From Haloplanus sp. HW8-1 (GTDB taxonomy: Archaea; Halobacteriota; Halobacteria; Halobacteriales; Haloferacaceae), in NCBI RefSeq assembly GCF_023703795.1, contig NZ_CP098518.1, positions 1,674,001 through 1,738,000 of the forward strand: a stretch of DNA of 64,000 nt, in the 5' to 3' direction. Made by a program: the position numbers and the translations under genes. A model generated the notes under the pieces. It did no database searches and had not been told where the DNA came from. It saw only the letters and a list, made by a program, of their open reading frames with translations. Shown here one piece after another: positions 1 to 8,019 of this stretch (the first letter of the stretch is position 1; every line of letters begins with the position of its first letter).

Positions 1-2
1 CG

Positions 3-197
3 TCGATGACGCTGCTCGTCGACTCGAACGGCGTGGTACGCACCATCGAGACCGAACAGACGGTGCGGTACCGCTCGGGCAAACGCGAGATCTCGTCGAC
101 CGTTCGTATCGACACACTCGGGGCCACGACCGTCGAGCGCCCCGACTGGTACGGAACGGCGGTCACAACGACCGGGAACCGGACCGCCGAGGGGTGA
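3..197 (+). CDS. C-terminal end of a haloarchaeal secreted/lipoprotein-like protein (5' truncated)
   Basis: The reading frame is open from the window edge to a TGA at 195-197, so only about 64 C-terminal residues are visible and the start lies outside. The segment has beta-strand-like alternation and a 'GATTVERPDWY' motif near the end. Such a motif resembles the C-terminus of haloarchaeal lipoproteins with a LolA-like fold, but this is a recollection of family style and not a search. The internal ATG at 6 is not proposed as the true start. Function unknown. Confidence 0.5.
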   Translation, partial: SMTLLVDSNGVVRTIETEQTVRYRSGKREISSTVRIDTLGATTVERPDWYGTAVTTTGNRTAEG

Positions 198-210
198 TCG
201 ACGCCGGCCG

Positions 211-720
211 TCACTCCTCCGATCGCAGACGGTCGACGACGGCGTCGGTACGGTCCCGTGAGCCGAGGTCGGTCACGGTATCGCCGACTGCGACGGGACC
301 GCCCTCGACCACGTCGGCACAGATCCCACCCCGGCCGTCGCCGAGGGCGCGGGCGACGCCCGCCTCGTCGGCGAGGTCCTCGACGTGTGCACAGGGTGGC
401 CGAGGACGGGTACCGACGAGCGTCGCCCCGCCGACCCGGACGCGGTGATCGAGCAACTCGTGGACGTCGATCCCCTCGACGACCACGTTGCGCCGGTGTC
501 GGCCGTCGGTCAGGTCGATTCCCGTCTCGCGTTCGATCTCGGCGATCGCCTCGGCGGCGACGAGGGTGACCTGACAGGTGTCGTAGGGTGCGTAATGTCC
601 CTCCCCGGTACAGTAGCGATCGCCACGCAGTCCGCCGTCGGCGATCGCTTCGACCCGATCGACCGACTCCATGGGGGCCGACCCGTCGGGCGCGACGAAG
701 ACGTCCGTGACACGGGCCAT
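211..720 (-). CDS. MOSC domain-containing protein
   Basis: A compact 169-residue protein that is essentially one MOSC domain, the molybdenum-cofactor sulfurase C-terminal fold. MOSC proteins carry or transfer sulfur or act on Moco-dependent substrates; stand-alone members often serve detoxification or cofactor delivery. Supporting motifs are 'GGLRGDRYCTGEG' near residue 30, 'RRNVVVEGIDVHELL' in the middle, and the C-terminal stretch 'RPRPPCAHVEDL', whose Cys is in the position of the conserved MOSC cysteine. The ATG at 720 is chosen because 'MARVTDVFVAPDG' begins the domain; the frame stays open upstream without conserved sequence. It lies tail to tail with the partial gene at the window start. 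Specific substrate unknown. Confidence 0.85.
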   Translation of the reverse strand: MARVTDVFVAPDGSAPMESVDRVEAIADGGLRGDRYCTGEGHYAPYDTCQVTLVAAEAIAEIERETGIDLTDGRHRRNVVVEGIDVHELLDHRVRVGGATLVGTRPRPPCAHVEDLADEAGVARALGDGRGGICADVVEGGPVAVGDTVTDLGSRDRTDAVVDRLRSEE

Positions 721-965
721 ACGGACCCTGGACGGGGACGGCGCATAACCGTTTGGCCCGGACGCGCCGACACCGAAAAAGTATATTAATTCTGGTAGGT
801 ACTGTGTCTTGGGTCGAACTATCACGAATGCGTGGAACGAATGCGGAAGTCGTGTTCCGGCGCTATAACTCCTATAGAACCTACGTATCTCACAATAGTG
901 GTTCGTTGACGTCCGACGTCGACCGAATCATCCCGATCGATAACGACATATCATAATCCAGAAAC

Positions 966-973
966 ATTTATAC
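966..973 (+). promoter_or_regulatory. TATA-like promoter element for the winged-helix gene at 1000
   Basis: The sequence 'atttatac' sits about 27-30 bases before the ATG at 1000 in an otherwise GC-rich context. That spacing is typical for haloarchaeal promoters giving leaderless transcripts. Confidence 0.6.
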
Positions 974-999
974 ACCTGTAGGCGGACGAACTAGTCGAG

Positions 1000-1239
1000 A
1001 TGAGCACCACCCACCTCGAGACCCCCGACCCCGACCGCCCCGCCATCGACGTCCCCGACACGATTCGGTCGGCCGAATCCAAACTCGTCTACGTGTTCCT
1101 CGCCGCTACCGACGGCGCGACGGTCGACGAGTTACACGACGCCCTCGACCTCCGGAAGATCACGCTGTTCCCGGTGCTCGAGACGCTGATCGAACACGAC
1201 GCGATCGATCACGAGGGCGCGCGATACGTCCCCGCGTGA
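1000..1239 (+). CDS. small winged-helix (MarR/TrmB-like) protein
   Basis: A 79-residue protein. After about 25 Pro/Asp-rich N-terminal residues, the pattern 'ESKLVYVFLAATDGAT' followed by 'VDELHDALDLRKITLFPVL' and 'LIEHDAIDHEGARYVPA' is a helix-turn-helix plus wing, as in small haloarchaeal MarR/TrmB-like regulators. It has no ligand-binding domain, so it is probably a minimal DNA-binding protein. The start is supported by the TATA-like box 27-30 bases upstream. No target can be assigned; the flanking intergenic stretches on both sides are unusually long for this genome. Confidence 0.75.
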   Translation: MSTTHLETPDPDRPAIDVPDTIRSAESKLVYVFLAATDGATVDELHDALDLRKITLFPVLETLIEHDAIDHEGARYVPA

Positions 1240-1673
1240 CCTGAGAGGGGATCGACCGCCCGCAGTCCGTATCTCGACGGATGCGGGTCGACCGACTCGG
1301 CCGACGCTGTCGGCCTCGCCGACGCCGCGTTACCCGTTGTCGACGGCTAATACGATATCTTACTGTGGTATGTCGCGAAAACAGGGTGGACGTCCCCTCG
1401 GGAGCAAACGGGGACGTCGGCCATGAACGAATACGGGTAGCGTTCCCAGTCGAACCACCCCGGAGACTGACAGTCTCGTGTGGCGTTGACGACGCAGTGG
1501 ATCGGACCGGAGATCGGTTACGGATCGGACTTCTTCGTTCGTATCTTCGATCACCTCGTCTAAATTATCACACGGGTTTGGAATATAAATGCGTTTGCTT
1601 GCATGTCCTTACACACATTTAGCTGTTTAATGACTGTATGCTGCGTAAATCGCGAAGCGACGGGACGCCCCGA
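1240..1673. other. 434-base stretch without a recognisable gene
   Basis: No frame here shows family-like sequence. It contains a perfect 9-bp inverted repeat (1389-1397 with 1410-1418, GACGTCCCC / GGGGACGTC) and an AT-rich segment at about 1555-1630 that includes 'gaatataaatg', which could be a promoter for an unrecognised transcript. Nothing firmer is visible. Confidence 0.5.
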
Positions 1674-2093
1674 TCAGGAGGACGCGATGGCGGCGGCCAG
1701 GGCGTCGAGTTCGTCGTCGTCGACGTCCGGCCGTTCGTCGATCAGCGCGTGGATCGGGCGGCCACCGTCGCCCTCGAACCGTGGAACGATGTGGACGTGA
1801 ACGTGTGGCACCTCCTGACCGGCGAGTTCGCCGTTGTTGACGGCGACGGTCGTCGCGCTGGCGTCGACAGCCGACTCGACGCGCTCCGTCAGATCGCGGA
1901 CCGCGGCGAAGAGGTCCGTCGCGAGGTCGGCGGGCAGGTCGTTGATCCGTTCGTGGTGGCTTTTGGGGATGACAAGCGTGTGTCCGCGGGCGAGCGGATT
2001 CGCGTCCAGAAAGGCCATCACGGTCTCGTCCTCGTAGACCGAGTGGTTAGGGATCTCCCCATCGACGATCGAACAGAAGATGCAGTCGGTCAT
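1674..2093 (-). CDS. HIT family nucleotide hydrolase/transferase
   Basis: A 139-residue HIT-domain protein. The N-terminus 'MTDCIFCSIVDGEIP' is the classic HINT/HIT start, with two cysteines spaced as in zinc-binding members. The catalytic triad appears as 'HVHVHIVPR' near residue 100. HIT proteins hydrolyse nucleoside phosphoramidates or dinucleoside polyphosphates; the natural substrate is not evident. The ATG at 2093 places this canonical N-terminus at residue 1; a start seven codons upstream would add non-conserved residues. It runs in the same direction as the transport genes upstream but is separated by 45 bases. Confidence 0.92.
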   Translation of the reverse strand: MTDCIFCSIVDGEIPNHSVYEDETVMAFLDANPLARGHTLVIPKSHHERINDLPADLATDLFAAVRDLTERVESAVDASATTVAVNNGELAGQEVPHVHVHIVPRFEGDGGRPIHALIDERPDVDDDELDALAAAIASS

Positions 2094-2138
2094 GAGCGCT
2101 GGTACTGTGTCCACGCTAAAGAAACTACACGGCTGTCG

Positions 2139-3692
2139 TCACCACGAGACCCGCCGCTGGACGCCGACGACGAGGCCGAACAGGCCGACGCCGAGTCCGA
2201 ACAGCACGACGGCCGCCGCGAACGTCAAGGCGGGTTGGCCGTTCGTCATCCCCTGAAGGAGGAGTACCCCGACCCCGGTTTCGGCGACGAACCACTCCGC
2301 GACGACGACGGCCGCGAGGCTACGGACGATAGAGAGTTTGACGCCCGCGAACAGCGCGGGCACCGCGTGTCTGAACCGCAGCGCCAGTCGGTGACCGGGG
2401 GCGGCGTCGACCAGTTCCAGCAGGTCGGCGTGTGCTGCGGGCATCCGGCGCAGCCCCGCCGCCGTGCCGACGGCAACCGGGAACACCGCCGCGACGGCCA
2501 CGAGGACGACTGCGGCCTCGAAGGAGATGCGGACCCACACGAGCAACAACGGGACGAGCGCGAGGTCGGGAACGGCACGGAATCCGACCAGCGTCCCCTC
2601 GACGGTCGAACGGATCCGCGGAACGAGCGCCGTCGCGGTGCCGACCGTCAGTCCGGTCGCCGCACCCACACTCCAGCCGACGCCGAACTTCGCCAGCGTC
2701 TCGACGCTCGTGGTGAGAAACAGGTCCGGAAACCGGGCGAGCGTCGTCGCCACGCCCACCGGTGACGGGAGCAGGGCCGTCGTTCCGGCGGCGACCTGCC
2801 ACCCTCCGAGAACGAGGGCGGCGGCCGCGATCCCCGACGTGCCACGGATCGCGACGGACGCCGTCCCCAGGACGCCGGTCGCTTCGAGCAGGTCGCCCTC
2901 CCCGGTGGCGTCGCCCCGGAGGCGTCGTTCGACGGCCGCCACCCCGGCGAACAGCGCCATGCCCAACGCCGCGAGAACGAGGACGTACGCGAACAGCAGC
3001 GCGGTGTCGAACCGTTTGGCCGTCGAGAGGAGTTGGTGGCCGATCCCCCGTTCGGCGGCGAGGAACTCCGCGAGGATGACCCCCTGGACGGCGACGGGCG
3101 TGGCGAGTTTCAGCCCCGTCACGAGCGTGGGGACGGCGTTGGGGACCCGGACGTAGAGCACGCGCCGCCAGCGCGGAACGCCGATCGATCGGAGTAAGGC
3201 GAGTTGCCCCGCGGGCACCGACCGGAGGCCGTCGAGCGTCGCGACCGTCACGGGGAAGAAGGTGAGGAGGGCAGCGATAAGCGTCCTGGTCAGCAGCGTC
3301 GCGTCGAACAGCAGGATCAACAGCGGCGCGAACACCACGACTGGGACGACCTGGACCGCGAGGAGGACGGGCGCGCCGACCAATCTGATCGGCCGGGAGA
3401 CGGTGAGAACGAGCGCGAGCAGGACGCCGACGCCCGTCCCGACGCCCCAGCCGAGACCCACCTCGTAGCCCGTGTAGACGACGTGGGGGGCCATCTCGGG
3501 AGCGTGGCGGACGAGCGTCCTGCCCACCGTCGCCGGAGAGGGGAGCAGGAGCGACGGCACGTCGGTGGCGACGGTCAGGCCGTGCCAGCACAGGAGGACG
3601 ACCGCGGCGACGAAGCCGGACGCTGCCCGTCGCCCGAGCGTGGGACGCGGAAGTCGGGCGACACGACCGACGACCGAACGCGGGTCCGACAC
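2139..3692 (-). CDS. ABC transporter permease, two BPD_transp_1 domains fused in tandem (thiamine-precursor/nitrate-type)
   Basis: A 517-residue membrane protein made of two homologous permease halves (about residues 30-260 and 285-515), each with about six hydrophobic segments. Each half has its own ATPase-coupling (EAA-type) loop: 'GLRSVPAGQLALLRSIGVP' with 'VPNAVPTLVTGLK' in the first, and 'GLRRMPAAHADLLELVDAA' with 'RHAVPALFAGVK' in the second. Relatives in bacteria are single-domain permeases acting as homodimers (ThiX/SsuC/TauC type), so one polypeptide here supplies both halves of the channel. It begins four bases after the stop of the substrate-binding lipoprotein, so the two form an operon. 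No ABC ATPase gene is adjacent on either side. Substrate inferred from the partner only. Confidence 0.85.
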   Translation of the reverse strand: MSDPRSVVGRVARLPRPTLGRRAASGFVAAVVLLCWHGLTVATDVPSLLLPSPATVGRTLVRHAPEMAPHVVYTGYEVGLGWGVGTGVGVLLALVLTVSRPIRLVGAPVLLAVQVVPVVVFAPLLILLFDATLLTRTLIAALLTFFPVTVATLDGLRSVPAGQLALLRSIGVPRWRRVLYVRVPNAVPTLVTGLKLATPVAVQGVILAEFLAAERGIGHQLLSTAKRFDTALLFAYVLVLAALGMALFAGVAAVERRLRGDATGEGDLLEATGVLGTASVAIRGTSGIAAAALVLGGWQVAAGTTALLPSPVGVATTLARFPDLFLTTSVETLAKFGVGWSVGAATGLTVGTATALVPRIRSTVEGTLVGFRAVPDLALVPLLLVWVRISFEAAVVLVAVAAVFPVAVGTAAGLRRMPAAHADLLELVDAAPGHRLALRFRHAVPALFAGVKLSIVRSLAAVVVAEWFVAETGVGVLLLQGMTNGQPALTFAAAVVLFGLGVGLFGLVVGVQRRVSW

Positions 3693-3695
3693 GGC

Positions 3696-4808
3696 TCAGA
3701 GTTCGTAGTCGATCGAGACCTGCGAGGCGTAGGTCCCCACGTACGGATCGGCCGTATCGAGGTACTCGTTGGTCCACGCGTCGGCGACGGCGACCTGTTC
3801 GGAGAGGAAGTCGGCCGCGACGAGGGCGTCGACGACCGTCTGCCACGCGTCGTCGGACTGCCACCCCCACCCGTGTTCGCGCACGGCGTCGGTGAGGATC
3901 AGTCGCTTTGCGGTGTACTCGATTTTCGTCACGCCGAGGTCGTAGGAGGCCTCCAGCCGGGGACGGGCCGCGACGAGCAGGTCCATCGCCCCCTCTGGAT
4001 CGTTCGACGCCCACGCCCACCCGCGGGCGGTGGCCCGGAGGTACGCCCGCAGGGTCTCCGGGTTCGACTCGGCGAACGCGGGGCTGGCGACGACCGACCG
4101 CCCGACCGTTGGGATGTAGTCGGCGATCCACAGCATCGCGGCGTCGTGGCCCTCCCGGTCGAGCGAGATGCCGTCGGGGAACGCGCCGAGTGCGGCGTTG
4201 GCGTCGCCCGACAGCACCGAGGAGGTCAACCCGCCCCACCCGACTTCGAGAAAGGAGACGTCCCCGAGGACGCCCGCGTCCGTCAGGATGGTTTTCAGAA
4301 GCGCGAGGTTCGAGGCGGCCGGGGGCACTGCGACCGTCTTCCCCGCCAGCGACTCGGGGCCGTCGAGTTGCCCACCGAGGGCGTCGGCCGTGGTGTACAC
4401 CACGCTGTTTGGGCCCTGCTGGGCGGCGGCGTAGGCCCGGAGCGGGACGCCCTCGTCGAGGGTGCCGAGAGTCGCGGCGGCGCTGGAAAGCCCCAGTGGA
4501 TACTTCTCTAGTCCTACCTGCTTCGCCGTCGAGGCCCCGCCCTTGCCGGAGACGAGGTCGACGGTCAGCCCTTCGGCCTCGTAGAACCCTCGGGACGTGG
4601 CGACGAAGTGGCCGGCGTGGGTGGCGTTTGCCTTCCAGTCCAGCAGCACCTGGATCGAGGAACGCTCCGGCGTCGCCGTCGCCGTCGGCTCGGCCGTTGC
4701 TCCCCCGCCGGTATCGCCCGGACCGCCGAGACAGCCCGCGGCACCGCCCGTGACCGCCGCACCGAGGGCGCCGAGCACGCGTCGTCGTGAGGGTGTAAAC
4801 GTCGTCAT
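3696..4808 (-). CDS. NMT1/THI5-like substrate-binding Tat lipoprotein
   Basis: A 370-residue extracellular binding protein. Its N-terminus has a twin-arginine motif 'SRRRVLGALGAAVTG' followed by a lipobox ending in 'GGAAGC', so it is exported folded by Tat and lipid-anchored. After a short Thr/Glu-rich linker comes the NMT1/THI5-like periplasmic-binding fold: 'LLDWKANATHAGHFVA', 'GFYEAEGLTVDLV', and 'GLSSAAATLGTLDEGVP'. In this family the ligand is often a thiamine pyrimidine precursor, or riboflavin, taurine or nitrate; the 'WKANATHAGHFVA' opening favours pyrimidine-precursor types. The ATG at 4808 is chosen over an in-frame TTG three codons earlier. It is the first gene of an operon with the fused permease. 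Confidence 0.85.
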   Translation of the reverse strand: MTTFTPSRRRVLGALGAAVTGGAAGCLGGPGDTGGGATAEPTATATPERSSIQVLLDWKANATHAGHFVATSRGFYEAEGLTVDLVSGKGGASTAKQVGLEKYPLGLSSAAATLGTLDEGVPLRAYAAAQQGPNSVVYTTADALGGQLDGPESLAGKTVAVPPAASNLALLKTILTDAGVLGDVSFLEVGWGGLTSSVLSGDANAALGAFPDGISLDREGHDAAMLWIADYIPTVGRSVVASPAFAESNPETLRAYLRATARGWAWASNDPEGAMDLLVAARPRLEASYDLGVTKIEYTAKRLILTDAVREHGWGWQSDDAWQTVVDALVAADFLSEQVAVADAWTNEYLDTADPYVGTYASQVSIDYEL

Positions 4809-4862
4809 GCGTACCAACTCGCGACCGCGTGACCGGCCCGACGCCGGCCGTGTGTGTCCGTG

Positions 4863-5564
4863 TCACATAGTTCGACGGCGACGTAAAAAGTGTTTCGCGG
4901 GATGGTTTTTATTGTAGGGGTGTGCGTCGACGCCGTGGTCCCGGAGGACCGTCGCCAACGCCCGACGATACCCGTTCCGGTCGTAGCCGAGCCGCGACCG
5001 CCACACGTCGGCGTAGGAGGGATGCAGGAGGGCGACGACCGTCGTTTCCAGGGTCGGGCACGCGACCGGGTCGAGCACGCGGTCGACGAACCTGTCGAGG
5101 TCACGGCCCTCGGCGGCGAAAAGCGACGCCGTGGCGTGTTTCCCGGTCGAGAGAACCACCGCGGGATCGACGTGATCGAGTTCCGCCCGGAGATGCGTCC
5201 GGCAGTTCGACCGCTCGGCGTCCGTGGGTTCGCGGTTCGACCCGTCGCCCCCCGCGGGGAGGCACTTCACCGCGTTCGTGTAGAAGGCGTCGTCGACGCC
5301 GACGCTCGCGAGCAGCGCTCGGACGCGACGCCCGGAGTGTCGCGAGATGTAGGCCAGCCCCGACCGGTTGCCGCCAGGCCAGTCGGCGGCGTTGGGGTCG
5401 CCCGCGGCGGGCGCCTCGCCGACGACCATCACCGCGGCGTCGGCGGGGCCGTTCCCCCACGCGATCCGGTCGCGCGACGCCACGAGGGCGGGACAGCGCC
5501 GACAGTCGGGGGCGAGGACGAGGGCGTCGTCGGGGGCGGGCGGGTCGGACGTGTGGTCCGGCAC
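4863..5564 (-). CDS. uracil-DNA glycosylase superfamily protein (family 4/5-like, Fe-S type)
   Basis: A 233-residue protein of the UDG fold. It shows four cysteines (C21, C24, C101, C121) in the arrangement of Fe-S-containing family 4/5 enzymes, the active-site region 'VVGEAPAAGDPN' near residue 48, 'FYTNAVKC' at 94-101, and the C-terminal loop 'ALLHPSYADVW'. Family members excise uracil from DNA after cytosine deamination. The first motif differs from the usual 'GEAPG..ED', so substrate range may differ. A short basic tail ends 'KHFLRRRRTM'. It starts three bases after the prs stop and is probably co-transcribed with it. Confidence 0.85.
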   Translation of the reverse strand: MPDHTSDPPAPDDALVLAPDCRRCPALVASRDRIAWGNGPADAAVMVVGEAPAAGDPNAADWPGGNRSGLAYISRHSGRRVRALLASVGVDDAFYTNAVKCLPAGGDGSNREPTDAERSNCRTHLRAELDHVDPAVVLSTGKHATASLFAAEGRDLDRFVDRVLDPVACPTLETTVVALLHPSYADVWRSRLGYDRNGYRRALATVLRDHGVDAHPYNKNHPAKHFLRRRRTM

Positions 5565-5567
5565 GGA

Positions 5568-6419
5568 TTACAGCGCGCCGGCGACCGCGGGGGCGACGGA
5601 GACGGCCGTCACGTCGCGTTCGATGGTGTCGGTGGCGTAGACCGCCTCGACGCCGGCGCGTTCGAGTTTCGTCCGCGCCGACCGGGCGAACAGCGGGTGG
5701 ACGCAGGCCACGTACACCGCGGCTGCCCCCCGGTCGTTCAGGACGGCGATGGACTCGCTCATGGTCGACCCGGTTGCGACGATGTCATCGACGACGACAA
5801 CGTCCCGGCCCTCGACGGCGGCGTCGCTCGGCGTGATCTCCACGTCCGTCCCCGAGTGGCGGACCTTCTCGAAGTAGTCGACGTCGCCGCGGCCGTAGGC
5901 GTCGCGGACCGATTCGGCGAGGGCGACGGCGCCCGCGTCGGGCGAGAGAAAGAGCGGGGCCGTCAGGTCGGCGGGCAGTGGCGTCGCGAGGCGGCCGGCG
6001 GCCCGAACCACGTCGCAGGGCACGTCGAAGAAGTCCGTGACCGACGCCTCGTGGGGGTCGACGAGGACGACCCGGTCGGTCCCCGTCGAGACGGCCCGGG
6101 CGACGGCGCGGGCCGACACCGGCTGGCCGGGTTCGAACGCGCGTTCCTGTCGCCCGTAGCCCATGTAGGGGAGGACGGTCACCACCTCGTCGACGCCCGC
6201 CTCGCGGACGGCGTCCTGTAACTGCAGGAGTTCGACGTGTGCGGCGTCGCTGGTCGTCGCGGCGACGACCACCGCCCGGTCGGCGTCGGCGGGACCGTCG
6301 ACCGACGCCATCCGTTCGCCGTCCGGGAACCGCTCGTAGCGGACCGCGGCGAGCGACTGCTCCGTCTCGGTGGCCAGCGCGGCACCGAGTGCCTGTGACT
6401 CCGATCCGGGAACGATCAT
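5568..6419 (-). CDS. prs: ribose-phosphate diphosphokinase (PRPP synthetase)
   Basis: Makes phosphoribosyl pyrophosphate from ribose 5-phosphate and ATP, feeding purine, pyrimidine, histidine and NAD synthesis. The 283-residue sequence is full length for the archaeal form. Motifs: 'RYERFPDGERMASV' near residue 27, the ATP-site 'LPYMGYGRQERAF' near 84, and the PRPP-binding loop 'VVVVDDIVATGSTM' near residue 210. It is upstream of, and nearly contiguous with, the UDG gene. The ribose phosphate isomerase rpiA lies 15 kb away in the same window. Confidence 0.95.
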   Translation of the reverse strand: MIVPGSESQALGAALATETEQSLAAVRYERFPDGERMASVDGPADADRAVVVAATTSDAAHVELLQLQDAVREAGVDEVVTVLPYMGYGRQERAFEPGQPVSARAVARAVSTGTDRVVLVDPHEASVTDFFDVPCDVVRAAGRLATPLPADLTAPLFLSPDAGAVALAESVRDAYGRGDVDYFEKVRHSGTDVEITPSDAAVEGRDVVVVDDIVATGSTMSESIAVLNDRGAAAVYVACVHPLFARSARTKLERAGVEAVYATDTIERDVTAVSVAPAVAGAL

Positions 6420-6456
6420 ACGAGGGGGTCGACGGCCGCCCCGAAAACCGTTTCCG

Positions 6457-7242
6457 TTACTGGATCGCCAGGCGCGACACCCCGGTCACGCCCAGTTCGC
6501 GCGTCCGCCAGCCGTCGCCCGCGTCGGCGAGGAGCGTCCCCGTCGCCGTCACCGCCACCGTCGCCGCGTCAGTGAACCCCACGTCGACGACGTCGGTCGC
6601 GGGCGTCTCGACCGCCGACCACTCGCCCGCCGCCTCGCGAACGACGACGCCGGATCCGTCGGCGGCAGCGGCCCGGTCGCCGTCTGCGGCGCTCACGGCC
6701 ACGAACGCGCCGTCGCGTTCTGCCATCCAGCCGTTGCCCAGGCGGTAGAGCCCCGACGCGGTCGCCGCGAGCGGTGTCCCCCGGCCGTGGACGTCGGTCA
6801 CGTCCCCGAGACCGACGTCGCGTAGGCCGTCGTCGACGACCCGGTGGACGCCGTCGGCCGTGGCGATCAGCCCCCCGTCGACCGCACGGGGGTCGTCGAC
6901 GGTGCCCAGGGTCGTCCACCCGCCGTCGAGGCGGGCCACTCGGCCGTCCGGCCCGGCGGCGAGCGCGGCACCCGCGTCGTCGAACCCCACGGCGACCGCG
7001 GGGCCGAAGCCGGCCGGTTCGTAGCTCCCGACGAGGACGTCCTCGCTCGTGGCGACGACGCGCCGATTCTCGGTCGTGGCCACGTCCCGGACGGGCGCCC
7101 GGTGATCGAGTCCGAACTCGCCGACGAGGTCGGCCGAGAGCGACACGGCGACCACCCCCTGTTCGGCGGCGATCAGCACCTCCGCGGCGCCCGTCCGGTC
7201 GGCGTAGACGCGCTTCTCGTCGATGGTCAGGTCGTGGGCCAT
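6457..7242 (-). CDS. haloarchaeal beta-propeller protein of unknown function
   Basis: A 261-residue acidic protein with no signal peptide or membrane segment. It is built from repeated short blade-like units with Ala/Val/Gly/Asp strands, such as 'EVLIAAEQGVVAVSLS', 'VVATSEDVLVGSYEP', 'GLIATADGVHRVVDDG' and 'PLAATASGLYRLGNGW'. This periodicity suggests a cytoplasmic beta-propeller of about six blades. I recall a haloarchaea-specific beta-propeller family encoded beside prs, but function is unknown. It lies 37 bases upstream of the prs start in the same direction, so co-transcription is likely. Confidence 0.75.
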   Translation of the reverse strand: MAHDLTIDEKRVYADRTGAAEVLIAAEQGVVAVSLSADLVGEFGLDHRAPVRDVATTENRRVVATSEDVLVGSYEPAGFGPAVAVGFDDAGAALAAGPDGRVARLDGGWTTLGTVDDPRAVDGGLIATADGVHRVVDDGLRDVGLGDVTDVHGRGTPLAATASGLYRLGNGWMAERDGAFVAVSAADGDRAAAADGSGVVVREAAGEWSAVETPATDVVDVGFTDAATVAVTATGTLLADAGDGWRTRELGVTGVSRLAIQ

Positions 7243-7287
7243 ACCCCCACTCCGTGGTCGGTGGTGAAAAACGGTGGTGGGCGGCGA

Positions 7288-7986
7288 TCAGTCGTCGTCC
7301 GCCATCGCGCCCTCGGACACCCGCCGCACGTGCTCGGTGAAGTTGTCGAACAGTCGTTTGGTTCGGCAGGCGGCGGCGTAGTTGTCGTCGTCGATCCCGT
7401 CGATGACGGCTGCGAGGCGCTCCTCCGGGAGGTCCTTCCCGCGGGTAACCGTCTCGGCGGTGTCCCGGTCGTACTCGGGGTGGAACTGCACACCCCAGCA
7501 GTCCCCGCGGCGGAACGCCTGTACCCCGCGGCCGTTCCCGGCGAGACGCGTCGCTCCGGGCGGGAGGTCGACCACCCGATCGGAGTGAGTCTCGAAGGCG
7601 ACCAGCGGGTCGTCGAGGCCGGCAAAGAGTGGATCTTCCTCGCGGTCGATCTCCCGGTAGCCGATCTCGATGTCGTCCATCGCCTCGACGCGTCCCCCGA
7701 GGGCCGCGGCGAGCGCCTGGTGGCCATAACAGACCCCGAGGATCGGCAGGCCGCGGTCGGCGGCCCGTTCGATCCAGGTCAGCAGGTCGGCGATCCAGGG
7801 CTCGTCCCAGTAGACCGAGGCGCGCGAGCCAGTCACGACGGCGCCGTCGTAGTCGAACCCAGGAGGGAGGTCGCCGGCGGTCACGTCGAACTCGGCGAGG
7901 TCGGCGTCGAGTTCCCGACGGAAGTTGCGTCGGGTGTGGTCGGCGCCGTGCGAGGCGTCGAGCAGTACGAGGCGGAGGCGGCGCAT
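7288..7986 (-). CDS. class I glutamine amidotransferase-like protein
   Basis: A 232-residue stand-alone GATase1 domain. The nucleophile elbow is 'ILGVCYGHQALAAALGG' around residue 85-100 with the catalytic Cys; the 'GVQFHPEYD' motif gives the His-Glu pair, so the triad is complete. Stand-alone members are often annotated GMP-synthase-like; they may deaminate glutamine for an unknown partner or hydrolyse gamma-glutamyl compounds. The ATG at 7986 begins 'MRRLRLVLLDASHG'; an in-frame TTG four codons upstream is less likely. No synthetase partner is adjacent. Confidence 0.88.
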   Translation of the reverse strand: MRRLRLVLLDASHGADHTRRNFRRELDADLAEFDVTAGDLPPGFDYDGAVVTGSRASVYWDEPWIADLLTWIERAADRGLPILGVCYGHQALAAALGGRVEAMDDIEIGYREIDREEDPLFAGLDDPLVAFETHSDRVVDLPPGATRLAGNGRGVQAFRRGDCWGVQFHPEYDRDTAETVTRGKDLPEERLAAVIDGIDDDNYAAACRTKRLFDNFTEHVRRVSEGAMADDD

Positions 7987-8019
7987 CGTCGGACGCAAGG
8001 GGGCCGGGACGGTTGGCCC

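Noticed and set aside
1281-1622. A 113-codon plus-strand frame in the gap at 1.3-1.6 kb
   Set aside because: Composition is Arg-rich with no conserved pattern and no promoter in place.
2320-4866. An 848-codon minus-strand frame over the transport genes
   Set aside because: It is an Arg/Gly/Pro-rich shadow of the permease and binding protein genes in another frame; no domain is recognisable.
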